Shown: positions 12,944 through 24,400 of the stretch, piece by piece
Position numbering within the stretch: position 1 is the stretch's first letter
How the letters are laid out: the number at the start of each line of letters is the position of its first letter
DNA from: Lathyrus oleraceus
Taxonomy: Eukaryota; Streptophyta; Magnoliopsida; Fabales; Fabaceae
Length of the DNA: 64,000 nt
Assembly: GCF_024323335.1 (NCBI RefSeq)
Contig: NC_066584.1
Span: 235,705,494-235,769,493, forward strand
Reading direction: 5' to 3'
Made by a program: the position numbers and the translations under genes
Notes under the pieces: generated by a model
Told to the model about the DNA's origin: nothing
Database searches by the model: none
Seen by the model: only the letters and a program-made list of their open reading frames with translations

Positions 12944-13343
12944 AGTGCATCATCCATTCTCTCATAGAAGTTTTTTATTATAGAGAAAAACATTCAAGTA
13001 AATTATATATTTCAATTATATTTTTTATTTTCAATTAATAATTATTATTCAATATAGGTTGATATTGTCGATTGAATTATAGTAGTAGTACACCAATTCT
13101 AATTTTGATTAAATTTGAAATTTGAAATTTACAATCAATTTTTTCATTTTTTATCTACTACAGAAGTATAAATTATGTTGTTGTTTAACATCTATATCAA
13201 TCCCCAAAATTTAAATTCTCTCAATTTTTACTATTAGTCTCTCCATTTGAACTCTCTCGATTTTTATCATTGAAAAATAGATAAACTTATATATTTGAAA
13301 GAATAGTTAGAACATAATAAAACTAAATTAATATAAAGACTTT
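12944..13343. other. AT-rich spacer without recognised feature
   Basis: About 400 bp of A+T-rich DNA between a copia LTR and a MITE. No open frame, repeat boundary or promoter stands out. Confidence 0.6.
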
Positions 13344-14154
13344 GGGTCTGTTTGAAACACTTTTTAATTTTAGTTCTTAAAATTTGTTTTTCAAATCTAT
13401 TTTAAAAAACTATTTTTAAGAAGAAAATTAACAAAAAAAGTTGTTTGATAAACTAATTTTTAAAAACTGTTTTGAAAATATGAAAATGAAAAAACTTGTT
13501 TGATAATCTAATCTTTTAATAGTATTTTAAGAAGAGAATAAAAATGCATATTTTGTCATTTACTTTTAAAATCTATTTTATTGTATAAAATATTACAAAC
13601 TTAAGAAAATTAATTGATATTTGGTCGAATACAAATAATTGGATTAAATCAATTTTTAATTTTACAAATCACATAACACTTGTTTGTAATAATAATAAGA
13701 AAAAAACAAGTAAAAAATGGGATTCCACGTTTAATAGAAAAAAAAATTATATAGTGAAAATAATTAAGAAACACAAAAAAATTAAGTAAAATAAATAAAC
13801 ATATTTGAAAAGGTTACTTATACATAAAAAGAGCATAAATAAAAGAAATAACATACTCTTTCAAACACGTTTTTCTATTTTAATTTTAAAATATTAAAAT
13901 AATTAAAATTACATTAATGCTATTAATGAAAATTATATATTTTTATGTTTTTTCTTCAAGTTTTATAATACTAAAAACTAAAAAGTAAGAAGCAAAATAC
14001 AACTAAACTGTTTCACTTTTTTGCTTTTAAAAACTGAAAAATAGAAAAGAGTTTTTAAAAACACTTTTGCAAAACATTATATTCAAACAAGTTTTTAAAT
14101 TTTAAATTTTCAAAAACTAAAAAAGAGTTTTTAAGATGCATTTCAAACAGGCCC
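13344..14154. mobile_element. MITE, 811 bp, TTT flanks
   Basis: The left end GGGTCTGTTTGAAA and the right end TTTCAAACAGGCCC are inverted repeats, and the T/A-rich subterminal parts are also roughly inverted. TTT flanks both ends (13341-13343 and 14155-14157), consistent with a 3-bp target duplication as in PIF/Harbinger Tourist-like MITEs, although those usually use TAA/TTA. There is no coding capacity. Confidence 0.6.
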
Positions 14155-14485
14155 TTTATGTTTTAGCTCTAGAAATGAAAGTGGTACGGTGGAATTTATT
14201 ACATTCTACAATTAAGTGTTTCATATCTCAAGCTCTTATAAAAAAAATTATATAGTAGCTAAATAATGAAAAACGGGACACTAGTCCAATGACAACGTAT
14301 TTGAAATGCATATTATCAACCTCTATCAACAAAAGACATGAACAATAGATTGATTGATAATGACATTGTACTACACAATATGACTTCCGTGATTTTATGA
14401 GTTGTTTGTAGCATAGGAAAAAATCTTCCGTGGTTTTATGAGTTGTTTGTAGTAGAGAAAAAAATGTCAAACCTAATTATTGATG
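14155..14485. other. spacer without recognised feature
   Basis: About 330 bp. Two similar segments near 14386-14411 and 14427-14453 (TCCGTG(A/G)TTTTATGAGTTGTTTGTAG) form a short direct duplication of about 26 bp; nothing else is recognised. Confidence 0.5.
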
Positions 14486-14490
14486 ATCAT

Positions 14491-14961
14491 TGTTGGAAAT
14501 CCATCATAATTTATGAAGAATTTCAATGAATTTTGATTATCAAAATTGTTATCAATCACGCAATGATAGTAAAAAGAAAAGAACGATTGAGAAAGAAAGA
14601 AAAGAAACGTTTGAGAAGAAGAATATTTTTTTGCAGAGTTTTCAATCTGCCCACAACCTATGGAAAACTTCTTTATTCACTTTAAAACTACAAAATTTTG
14701 TGAATACAATGTTATGAGTTATTTATTCTCTTCATACAAGAATAAGGGTTACTTCATCTATTTATAGATTTAGGTTAGCTTACTCTCTAAGTCAAAATCC
14801 AAAATAATAAAAATCTAAAATAGTTAACACAACTAAAAATAGGCATAAGTTGAAATCATGTGTGAAGTAACATGCTTCGACACTTCGACATACTAATACA
14901 ACTCGACACATTCTTGTTCAGTCTAACAACCTGCTTCGACACAGGGAATTACAATTCAACA
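14491..14961 (-). repeat. 3' LTR of copia element 2
   Basis: On the minus strand it starts TGTTGAATTGTAATTCCC and ends GATTTCCAACA. It pairs with 19569-20036. The pol stop codon lies only 6 bp away, at 14968-14970. Confidence 0.9.
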
Positions 14962-14967
14962 CACCAT

Positions 14968-17900
14968 CTAATTCATTGTGTCTAAGCTATCTACTTTCAT
15001 CATAGCTCTTAGTCTTCTGAATACTTTGACATGCACTCCCTTCGTCATGATGTATGCAATCTGATTCTCAGTTCTGTAGTGTTCCAAATTCATCTTCACA
15101 TCTGCTACCTGCTCTCAAAGATAATGAAACCTCATTTCGATGTGCTTGCTTGGACCATGTACTATCGGATTCTTTGCCAGATTGATAGCTGACATGTTGT
15201 TGATCTTCATGGTAGTTGCTCCATGACTCTTTGTTGTTATCTCTTCGACCAGATTCACCATCCATGTTGCTTGACATGCACATAGGGAAGTAGTTATATA
15301 TTCTGCTTCGCACGACGATAATGCCACTGCTAGCTCCTTTATCAAACTCCAAGCAACTAATGCACCTCCTAGCATAAACACATAACCAGGTGAGTTGGTG
15401 TATCCCACTAGTTTGCATTCTTTTCCTTCATCAGCTGCAGGAAAAAAATGTCATAGTCGAGAGTTCCTTTCAGACACCTTAGTATCCTCTTCGCTGCTGC
15501 TAGATGTAATACCTTTAGCTTCTGCATGAATTTACTCACCATACCTACATTGTATGCTAAGTCAGGTCTTGTATGACAAATGTATCTAAGTGACCCAATA
15601 AGTATTTTATATTGGGTTGGATCGACATCATCTTCATTTGAATCTTTTGACAACTGTAATTTGGGCTCAGTTGGAGTCGTAGTTGGGTTGCAATATTGCA
15701 TCTCATATCTCTTGAGTATTTCGCCTGTATATCTTCTTTAATGCATCATCAAACCTCTACCGCTCTTGTAGAATTCGATGCCAAGGAAATATAAAATGTC
15801 ATCCAAATCTGATATTTCAAATTCCTTGTTAAGATCACATTTGAAGTCTTCGATCTCTTTCTTGCAGCTACCTGTTATCAACAAGTCATCGACATAGAGA
15901 CATAATATAAGCAATTCACGCTTGCTTCTTCTTACATATACTCCATGTTCAGTTTTGCACTTTACAAATTCCTTCTTCCTTAGAAAGTCATTTATCTTCT
16001 AGTTCCAAGCTCTTGGAGCTTGTTTAAGTCCGTACAGGGCTTTATGTAGTCTATACGCATTTCTTTATTTGGCTTGTTTCACAAACCCAGCTGGTTATGC
16101 AACATAAACTTCTTCTTCTAATGGGTCATTTGGGAATGCTAGGCATGGCAACGGGGCGGGTCGGAGACAGTTTTTACATCCCCCAAATTCAAATCAGAAT
16201 CCCTAAACAGTCTTCGTTCCCCGCCTAAAACCCAAACGGGGATGGAGAATCAAAACCCAAACCCATCCCAAAGGGGTTCGGGTATCCCCACTCTGTCACC
16301 ATTCATTCAGTGAAATCAGTTTTTTTAATCAAAAAAATATTTTTTCCAAAATAAAATTACATTACAAATGATAAAATAAATCAATCTAAAAAAATTTTAT
16401 ACATATATTTCAAATATTTTAAATAATAAATTCAAATTAAAATATCAAAATATTGATCACATATTAAATATTCTAAATTATCAAAACTAAATAATAATGT
16501 GCATAATGAAATAGACGGGGCGGGTATTAGTGTCCCTATTACCCGACTCGTCCCCATATTTTATAATCGGGGAAAACCCAAACCCAAACCCAAACCCATT
16601 CAAAGCGGGTTTCCCCCGTCAATTTCGGGGCGGGTTCGGGTGGGTACCCATAGGTACGAGTTATGTTGCCATGCCTAGGAATGCACATTTCACATCCATC
16701 TGAAACATCTTCCAGTTGTTCATGTTTGCTAGACCAACAACCAACCTGATTGTTTTGATCCTAGCCACGGGTGCAAAAACTTCGTCGAAGTCGATTCCTT
16801 CTTTCTGAAGAAATATTTTCGCCACAAGTCTCGCCTTGTATCGAGTCACTTCTCCTTTGGGATTCAAATTCACCTTGTACATCCACTTCACATCGATTAC
16901 CTTCTTGTCTTGGGGCAATTCGACAAGTGACCAAGTGTTGTTGACTTTGATTGACTTCAGTTCTTCGTTCATTGCTTTCACCTACTTCGAATCTTTAAAT
17001 GCCTCAGCTACATTGATTTATTCAACATATGTGTAGAAAGCATAGTGTACCAGTTCACCTTCTTCATTAACCACATCATCCTATGTAATCACACATTCTT
17101 GCAACCTTGCAGGCATGTGTCTAGTTCTTTGAGGTCTGCTTGGATCTGCTTCACTTCTGACTTCTTGTCGAACTTCTCTTTCGACTTCACTAGTTGGTTC
17201 ATCACATAAGATTCTCACTAAAATCCTTCTTAACATTCTCAGTCTAATCCCATTCCTTAAGCTCATCTATGATTACATCCATGGTGATCACCACTTTCTT
17301 GTTCACTGGGTCGAACAACTTGTATCCTCTAGTTGAATGATATCCTATCAGGATCATTTAACTCGACTTGTCATCAAGTTTTGTTCTCAACTAATCTAGT
17401 ACATGTTTATGTGTTATAGATCCAAACACCGTCAGATGACTCAAGCTAGGCTTGACACCAGATCAACATTCTTATGGCATGATTCCTTCTAGCTTCTTCA
17501 TCGGACATCTGTTCAGGATATATCTTGCAGTCGACACGGCTTCTCCCCATAATTCTTTGGGTAGATGCTTGCCTTTTAACATACTTCTAACTATATTCAT
17601 GATGGTTCTATTATTCCTTTCAGTGGCTCCATTCTGCTATGGAGTGTAGGGTGGCACCACCTTATGCACAATCCCTTCTTTCACACATAATGCGTCGAAG
17701 TCTTTCGACACATATTCTCCACCACCACCAATACTCAGAATCTTGAGCTTTCGACCACTTTGTCTTTCGACCATAGATTTATACTTGGCAAATACCTCGA
17801 TCACTTCAATTTTCTTCTTGATCAGGTAAGCCCACAGTTTTCGACTGAAATCATCTATGAATGTAACAAAGTATCTCTTACCTCCAATTGAATCCACCTG

Positions 17901-19519
17901 GATAGGACCACATACATCAGAGTATATGACTTCAAGAATTTCCTTTGACCTGCTTCCTGCATCTTTACTGAAGTTGTTCTTGTGTTGCTTCGCCTGCACA
18001 CATTCTTCACACACTTCATTTGGAATGTCAATTTCTGATAATCCTGAAACCGTATTTCTTCTCTTCAAATATCTGATGTCTTTGAAATTGAGATGACCAA
18101 GTCTATAATGACATATCCATTCATCTCTGTTGGCTGCTGTTGCAAGGCACTTATGCTCCATCACATTAAGCTAAATCTTAAAGGTTCTATTCTGAGACAT
18201 TTGATCCTTTAATATCAACCTTCCATTTGAGTCGAGAACTCTCATCATCTTGTCTTTGATCGATACCTTGTAGTTCTTTTCGACTAACTGTCTTATGCTG
18301 AGTAAATTGCTTTCATGCCTAGTATGTATAACACATTTGAAGTTACTGACCTTTTGTCATATTTCCTTATAATCAGAACATCACGAACACCTTCAGCTGC
18401 TAGAGTATCGTCATTTGGAAATTTCACCATGTTCTTCATTGAGGGTTTTATGTTAACAAACCAATATTTCCTTCCAGACATGTGTGATAAGCATCTTAAG
18501 TCCAAGTACCATTGGTCCTTGAATCTCTCTTCATCTCTTGTTGTAACCATCAACAACATCTTTTCTTCTTCATTTTCCACCAGCTTTGCATCAATTTCTT
18601 GATTCTTCTGCTTTTCTGAACAATCACTAGAATAATGACCATGCTTCTGACAATTATAACACTGGATGTGACTCTTGTCTGGCTTTCGACCACCACCTTT
18701 TCCTCTACCCGCAACACCACCTCTTTGGTTGCCTTGGTTCCAGGGTTTTCTCTGATTCGACCAGTTTCCGTCTTGTTGATTTCGACTAGTCAAATTGTTG
18801 TAGCCTCCTCTTTTTTTTTTGCCATTCTAGCTTCCTTTGCGTTTCCTTTCTTTTGCTGAATGCGCCTGCAGAGCCACATCACTCCTTGACTTTCCTGCAG
18901 CTCTTTCAGCCATTCTTTGTTCATGAGATTCAAGCGTCCCTTTAAGCTCTTCTTTTGTAAGTTTTGACAAATCTTATGACTCTTCTATGGCTCCTACCAT
19001 GTGGTCGAACTTTTGAGCCAACGACCTCAAGATCTTTCCGACAATAAATTTTGATGTCAACACTTCTCCACATACCTTGATTTGATTCACCAGTTTTGTA
19101 ACCTTAGTGAAGAAATCAGTTATGCTTTCATTGTCTTCTATCTGAAGCAATTCATATGTCCTTTTATGAGTTTGTAACCTCACGTCTTTCATCTTCTCTG
19201 TGCCTCCAAACGACTTCTCTAGAATTTCCCATGCTTCTTTCGCTGACTCTACATCACTAACCTTTTCAAAATTATTTGAATTAACACATTGATGGATTAT
19301 AAAGAGAGATTTATAATCTTTCTTTTTCAATTCTTTATGTGCATCCCTTTCTTGATCCTTCGCATTTTTTGCAAGTGTTGTTACTCCTTCCTTCACAAGA
19401 TGCTAAAGATCTTGATAGCAAAGCATAACTTTCATCTGCTTGCATCAGTTCTCATAATTATTATTCTTGAGAATCAGAAGATTCGCTGGAAAAAGCTTGT
19501 TTGGATGATTCGTTGCCAT
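14968..19519 (-). pseudogene. copia gag-pol remnant of element 2
   Basis: The minus-strand reading begins at an ATG (19517-19519) 50 bp inside the 5' LTR. Gag resembles the UBN2-type gag (AWEILEKSFGGTEKMKDVRL, about 19150-19250) and is followed by a CCHC knuckle CYNCQKHGHYSSDC near 18640. The protease motif is damaged (WYLDLRCLSHMSG instead of DSG). Integrase has the HHCC region and DVCGP / [12 protein letters not shown], but the second acidic motif is altered (IGGGGEY). RT pieces flank the MITE, and the RNase H tail runs to TAG at 14968-14970. Several stops are simple transitions: TGG to TGA and TGG to TAG in gag, and CAG to TAG near 17637. It cannot be translated as one protein. Confidence 0.88.
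16140..16677. mobile_element. hAT-type MITE, 538 bp, inside copia element 2
   Basis: Terminal inverted repeats TAGGCATGGCAAC and GTTGCCATGCCTA. It is flanked by GGAATGC at 16133-16139 and 16678-16684; the uninterrupted sequence is seen in element 1 near 11330-11350. Subterminal parts are G+C-rich with repeated GGGGCGGGT and CCCAAAC words, while the centre (about 16320-16500) is very A+T-rich. The 7-bp duplication is one short of the usual 8 bp of hAT. There is no transposase. Confidence 0.82.
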
Positions 19520-19556
19520 TGTGATTTTCTTCCCACGAATCGCTTAAACCGGAGTT

Positions 19557-19566
19557 CTTGATACCA
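19557..19566 (-). promoter_or_regulatory. primer-binding site of copia element 2
   Basis: On the minus strand TGGTATCAAG begins 2 bases inside the 5' LTR and is complementary to the 3' end of initiator tRNA-Met, the usual primer of plant copia elements. Confidence 0.8.
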
Positions 19567-19568
19567 GA

Positions 19569-20036
19569 TGTTGGAAATCCACAATAACCTATGAAGAATT
19601 TCAATCAATCTTGATGAACAAGGTTGTTATCAGCCACACAATGGCAGTGAAAAGAAAAGAACGATTGAGAAAGAAAGAAAGAAACATTTGAGAAGAAGAA
19701 TATTTTTATAGAGTTTTCTCTCTGCCCACAACCTGTGAAAAACTTCTTTATTCACTTTGCAACTACAAAATTCTATGAATACAATATTATGGGTTCTTTC
19801 TTCTCTTCATACAATAATAAGGGTTAATCCCTCTATTTATAGATTTAGGTTAGCTTACTCCCTAAGTCAAAATCCAAAACTATAAAATCCCAAAATAGTT
19901 AATACTACTAAAAATAGGCCTAAGTTGAAATCATGTGTGAAGTAACATGCTTCGACACATCGACATACTAATACAACTCGACGCATCCTTGTTCTGTCGA
20001 GCAATCTGTTTCGACATAAGGAATTATAATTCAACA
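19569..20036 (-). repeat. 5' LTR of copia element 2 (468 bp)
   Basis: TG...CA ends, pairing with 14491-14961. A TATA-like CTATAAATAGAG lies on the minus strand at 19831-19842, so transcription would run leftward into gag. Confidence 0.9.
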
Positions 20037-20041
20037 ATCAT

Positions 20042-20519
20042 AACATAATAATAAAAGTGAGGGTCCATTTAATTTTGTAATGATTTTTTATAATGTTACA
20101 TATTTTTGGTGTAAAATTAGAAAAAAAAATTAAAATTTTTTGGTTTGAATAGTCATTTTTAAAATGTTATTTTAGATATTTTACTATTTTACCTAAACTA
20201 TTTTTGGATATCAAAATTTCAAAAAATCACTTAATTTTAAAATCATTTCAAATAACTTTTCATAAAAATCATTTTTGAGATACAATTTTTAAAAAAAATT
20301 GTGATTTTGACTATGTTTTGATCTTCAATAATGTATGTTTATGTTATTGAGGGATACAACTTTGTCAAACTTTTATTGTTCTGTCTAAATTTTGCAACGG
20401 TACAAAGTTGGTTTAAGTGACAAGTGAAAAAAAATCTAAATGAGTTAAACTTTGGTTCTAAAAGTAAAAACAATTTAACTAGACTGGTAATTTGTTTTAC
20501 TCGACCAAATTAATCCTAC
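20042..20519. other. AT-rich spacer
   Basis: Very A+T-rich, with many oligo-A and oligo-T runs; no gene. The start GGGTCCATTTAATTTTG recalls a MITE end, but no matching inverted repeat was found on the right. Confidence 0.5.
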
Positions 20520-21073
20520 TGAGAATATAATTCTTTGTGTCAAAGTACCATTTCGAAGAGTATGTTGTTGTCGGAATGCTCTGCGCATAAAATGTATAGT
20601 TGTCGTAATGTCAAAGAAGTGTGTTTTTGACATAAATTTAGACTTAGTTTTATTTTGTGTTTTAACTAAGTTAGGTTAATTGGAGATTGCTTGGTGTGAA
20701 AGCAATCCCATCCTATAAATAGGGAGGTACCCTATCATTGTTGTAATGCAATTGTATAGAGAAAATTTGAATAAACTTTAGTTTAAAGGTAGAGAGAAAC
20801 TCTGTAGAAAGTATTCTCCTTCTTCTCCCTTTTCTCTCAAATCCTAATTTCTATTTTCTTCCCCAATTCATTTTTTTTATACTTTTCTTCTTTAATAATC
20901 GTTGTGAAGCAAAATCATCTTGCAACCAATGAGTGATTGATTCACTCGAGTGAAAAGTGAAGAACAAAAGTCAAAATTAATATGAAAAATTGATTCTTGT
21001 TCATCAAGATTGATTCAGAATTCTCCAAGTTTGGGTGAAATTCCAACATTAAGAATTCATCGAAATTCTAACA
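20520..21073 (+). repeat. 5' LTR of copia element 3 (about 554 bp)
   Basis: Only moderately similar to the LTRs of elements 1 and 2, with shared words such as TTTGTGTCAAAG, TATAAATA (20714-20721) and AGAGAGAAACTCTGTAGAAAGTATTC-like U5 DNA. The end GAAATTCTAACA at 21073 is clear; the start at 20520 is approximate because of divergence. The LTR is about 80 bp longer than in the other two copies. Confidence 0.7.
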
Positions 21074-21088
21074 TCTAGTATCTAGCGC
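21074..21088 (+). promoter_or_regulatory. degenerate primer-binding site
   Basis: TCTAGTATCTAGCGC directly follows the LTR, where element 2 has TCTGGTATCAAGAAC. It is a mutated tRNA-Met primer site. Confidence 0.6.
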
Positions 21089-21163
21089 ACTAGCTGTGTG
21101 ATTCTTGGGAAGCGTAGCACAGTGAATCATCCGAACGTGCATTCTCCAACAAGTCTTCCAATT

Positions 21164-22218
21164 ATGAATGGTAAAAATTATGATAATTGGTGTAAGCAGA
21201 CGCAGATCTTATGATAATTTATTATCAAAACATGTGGGATCTTGTGAAGGAGGAGTAACGCCACTTGTAGAAAACGTGACGAATGAAGAAAAGGCAGCGC
21301 ACAAAGAATTGAAGAAGAAAGTTTATAAAGTTCTCTCTATAATTCAACGATGTGTTGATTCATAAAATTTTGAAAAGCTGAGTGGTGTTGAATCAACAAA
21401 AGAAGCACGAGAAATTTTGCATAAATTGTTTGGAGGCATTGAGTAGGTGAAAGAGGTGAGGCTACAAACTCACAAAAGAACGTATGAATTATTTCAGATG
21501 GAAGAAAGTGAAAGAATAACTAATTTTTTTCACCAGAGTTATGAAATTGGTAAATCAAATCAAGGTATGTGGAGAAGTGTTAACATAAAGATCGATTGTC
21601 GCAGAGATCTTGAGGTCATTGGCCCCAAAATCCGATCACGTGGTAAGATCCGTAGAAGAATCGAAAGACTTGTCAACATTGACAAAGGAAGAGCTTAAAG
21701 GGATGCTTGAATCTCATGAACAAAGAATGGATGAAAGAGCGACAAGAAAGTCCAAGAGTGATGTGGCTTTGCAAGCGCAATCAACAAGAGAAAAGAAAGG
21801 CAAAAGAAAGTGGTTCGACAATAAAGGTAGATGAGGTTACAACAATTCAAACGGTATAGGAAACCAGCAAGAAGGAAATTCATTAAATCAAAGAAGACCT
21901 TCATACCAAAGCAACCACATAGTTGGTGTTACAAGTAGAGGAAGATGTGGTGGACGAAAACCTGACAAAAGTCAGATTCATTCAATTGTTCGAAGTATGG
22001 TCACTACTCTAGTGATTATCCTTAAAGATAAAATAATCAAGAAAATGATACAAAGTTCATAAAGCATGAAGAGAAAAGATGTTGTTGATGGTCACAACAA
22101 GAGATAAAGAAAGATTCGAGGACCGATGGTACTTGGACTCAGGATACTCATCACACATGACTGGTAGGAAAGATTGGTTTGCTAACATAAAACCCTCGAT
22201 GAAGAACATGGTGAAAAT
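21164..22218 (+). pseudogene. copia gag remnant of element 3
   Basis: Gag-type sequence, broken by several stops and frame changes. Visible pieces are GKNYDNWCKQTQIL at the start, then AHKELKKKVYKVLSIIQRC, VRLQTHKRTYELFQMEESE, LTKEELKGMLESHEQRMDE, a glycine/arginine-rich linker, a zinc-knuckle remnant (KYGHYSSDYP) near 21990-22020, and the protease start RWYLDSGYSSHMTG near 22125. Each aligns by eye with gag of element 2, so it is the same family. It is non-functional. Confidence 0.82.
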
Positions 22219-22221
22219 TTG

Positions 22222-22860
22222 AAATGCTCCCACGAATATCTCTTGGTTGGGATGAACGACTTTGATAGTCGTCTCATTAAAGTAGACTAGATATTCATTC
22301 AAAGATTCAAAGGGGCCTTGGAGAATGGTGAAGATGCTTGTGGTAGACATCTTTAAATATCTGCTTACTGCGAATTGATGGAATAACTTTTTCACAAGGT
22401 CCTGGTAGGTGGTGGCCGATATACGCGTCAGGATCATGTACCATCTTAATGTTGCATCTTTGAATGTGCCAGATAGAAGCTTTCATTTTAAGGAATAAGG
22501 GGCTCCAATAATTTCCATATGTATGTTAATGGAGGGAACATGCTCATACTGGTCATTGTGTCCATCAAACTTGACCAACGAGTTGTTAAAGTTTTATGGT
22601 ACCCCCTTCTAATATCTCATTAGAGAGAGGTTATAGGTCTAGTATTTCAGTCTCCTCAAGAGGGTTAGCCTTCTGCAAGCACTGTAGCATGTGAAAGATA
22701 TTGTCCTACAAGGTTTGACTCTAGAGATGTAGGTCATCCATGAAAACATACATTTTTGTCATTGCATCCTCATTGTCTGTACTATTGTTGGTCAGAGTTG
22801 CTACCATCTTGTTCACCATATTGGATAGAAAGGTTAAAGATGTGAATAACAATATGACTG
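22222..22860 (-). pseudogene. Ty3/gypsy gag fragment, antisense
   Basis: On the minus strand the reading TYQDLVKKLFHQFAV...SLNEYLVYFNETTIKV with HPNQEIFVGAF has the pattern of the retrotransposon gag domain of plant Ty3/gypsy (Tat/Ogre-type) proteins. The best piece is 22222-22437. Farther right the frame shifts, but gag-like sequence seems to go on to about 22860. No LTR or pol is attached. It begins exactly where copia element 3 stops. Confidence 0.7.
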
Positions 22861-23340
22861 CCTGATGCAATAGTGACCTAATTTGGTTTTATCAAGCCTC
22901 GTGGTGGCATCAATTGTACTTTCTAAAAGTGTAATATGTGACAACCTATAGTATTTTTAGAGTGAATTGAATGTCCTATTCAATCTTAGGGTCGAGGTAT
23001 TTATGGAAACATCTTGGACCTCGATCTTAGGTTCCAAGAAAGAAGTAATAACACTTTCCCTATTTAGGAGCGTGAGGAATGTGTAGTTATTTCCCCCTCT
23101 TATATGGGAGAACTTGTCTTCCCCCCATTTAACTCATTTTCTCACAACCTTATGGATAGGTACACATCACCAAACGAGTGAGTAATCCAATCAATGAGAG
23201 ACCATTACAAATAATGGGAGGATGCTCCCATAAATGGGTGATTAGGAAACTAGCAGGGGCGATGTATTTGAATCACATATCCTAAGGCCCATATACTTCC
23301 TCTTATGGTCCCCTTGTGAATATTTCGGTATAAAATCCAT
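22861..23340. other. no recognised gene
   Basis: About 480 bp without a coherent coding signal or repeat boundary. Confidence 0.5.
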
Positions 23341-24006
23341 TAATTCTTTCCTTTTTTCCAGGTCTAATTGATTGTAACAATTGTCTAATCGATTAGAATG
23401 ACAATATATTCGATTAGAGAGCAAGTTTAACTCAAAATTATTTCCTTTTTGAGCAACTTATTTTCTCATATATAAAGGAGTCTCGTGCATTCTTCTAACG
23501 CCCGAAATCATATTTTATATCATCTCTCTTCAACTATCTTCTCATAAAAAATTTATTCATTATGCATCGCTTTAGTGCTGAGAAAGTGAAAAACTTATAT
23601 TGAGAGTTATGTAATTATGTTGTTATGCTGAAATTGTAATTTAATGTCCTCTTGTATCTTTGTCACTAACTTTGAGGTTGCGAGCTAAGCATGGTAAAAA
23701 TCTTGGTGTAAGGATGTGGGGTTGATCCCGATGTAAAGTCTCAAGTTGTTTTAGTGAAAATCTCAATGGAAGACTCTTTGGGACTAAATTAGGTTGTGTA
23801 GTTTAAGGACAAATCAATATAAATCTTGGTGTGATATTTCTATCTCCATCTCTTTAATTTCGTATTTATTTTCTGTTGCTTAATCTTTTTTTCTTTTTCT
23901 CATTTCTTAAAATCAATCAACGTAAAATCAATTGTTTTGCAAAAACTTTTCAAAAATAAAAAAATACAACACACCCCTCTTTGTGTTTGAAGTCATTTGG
24001 TCAACA
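23341..24006 (+). repeat. LTR-like remnant with TATA box
   Basis: TATATAAA at 23469-23476 is preceded by the perfect palindrome CTAATCGATTAG (23385-23396) and a related CGATTAG. It is followed by a leader-like stretch and ends with ...TACAACACACCCCTCTTTG...GGTCAACA at 24006, the kind of CCCCTCTT end seen in plant copia LTRs and leaders. Neither true boundary is certain. Confidence 0.35.
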
Positions 24007-24400
24007 AGGAGAGTTTTTTAGTTTTGATATGTAAATAGTGAATGAATTCACCAAATTTCCTAATTGGTTATTTATGGATGCGAGCATATGATAGAGGAAC
24101 CATTGGAGAGATCAGTTCTCATGCCTACAAAACTGACTATATGTCTCTTATATTTGACTCGTTAGAGGAATGACTAGGGCAAATCATCCTTTTATATTGG
24201 AAGTGAGACCGATCTAACAAATAATTCAGTTATCCATTAAAAAAATCTCATTCAAATCGCTTAACACATGACTTAATTCATCCTCCGACGAGATACATCA
24301 TATATAAAAATGGGTCAGGATCAATCACAATATGACCTCATCGCTTACTATCCACTTATCTCGCACGTTACTTAAGAGCATGAGAGTTAATAGGTCAAGT
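24007..24400. other. no recognised feature
   Basis: About 400 bp without gene or repeat signal. Confidence 0.45.

Larger units (their letters stand above)
14491..20036 (-). mobile_element. Ty1/copia element 2, complete but decayed
   Basis: A full-length minus-strand element: 5' LTR 19569-20036, PBS 19557-19566, gag-pol remnant, 3' LTR 14491-14961. Perfect 5-bp target duplication ATCAT at 14486-14490 and 20037-20041. A 538-bp hAT-type MITE interrupts its reverse transcriptase. The two LTRs differ at roughly 10-15% of sites by eye, implying an insertion some millions of years old. The 5,546-bp length includes the MITE. Confidence 0.93.
20520..22218 (+). mobile_element. Ty1/copia element 3, 5' part, decayed
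   Basis: The 5' LTR, primer site, gag remnant and first codons of protease of a family member related to elements 1 and 2. It stops abruptly near 22218, in the stretch matching NIKPSMKNMVK of element 2, where an antisense gypsy gag fragment begins. Pol and the 3' LTR are absent. Confidence 0.8.
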
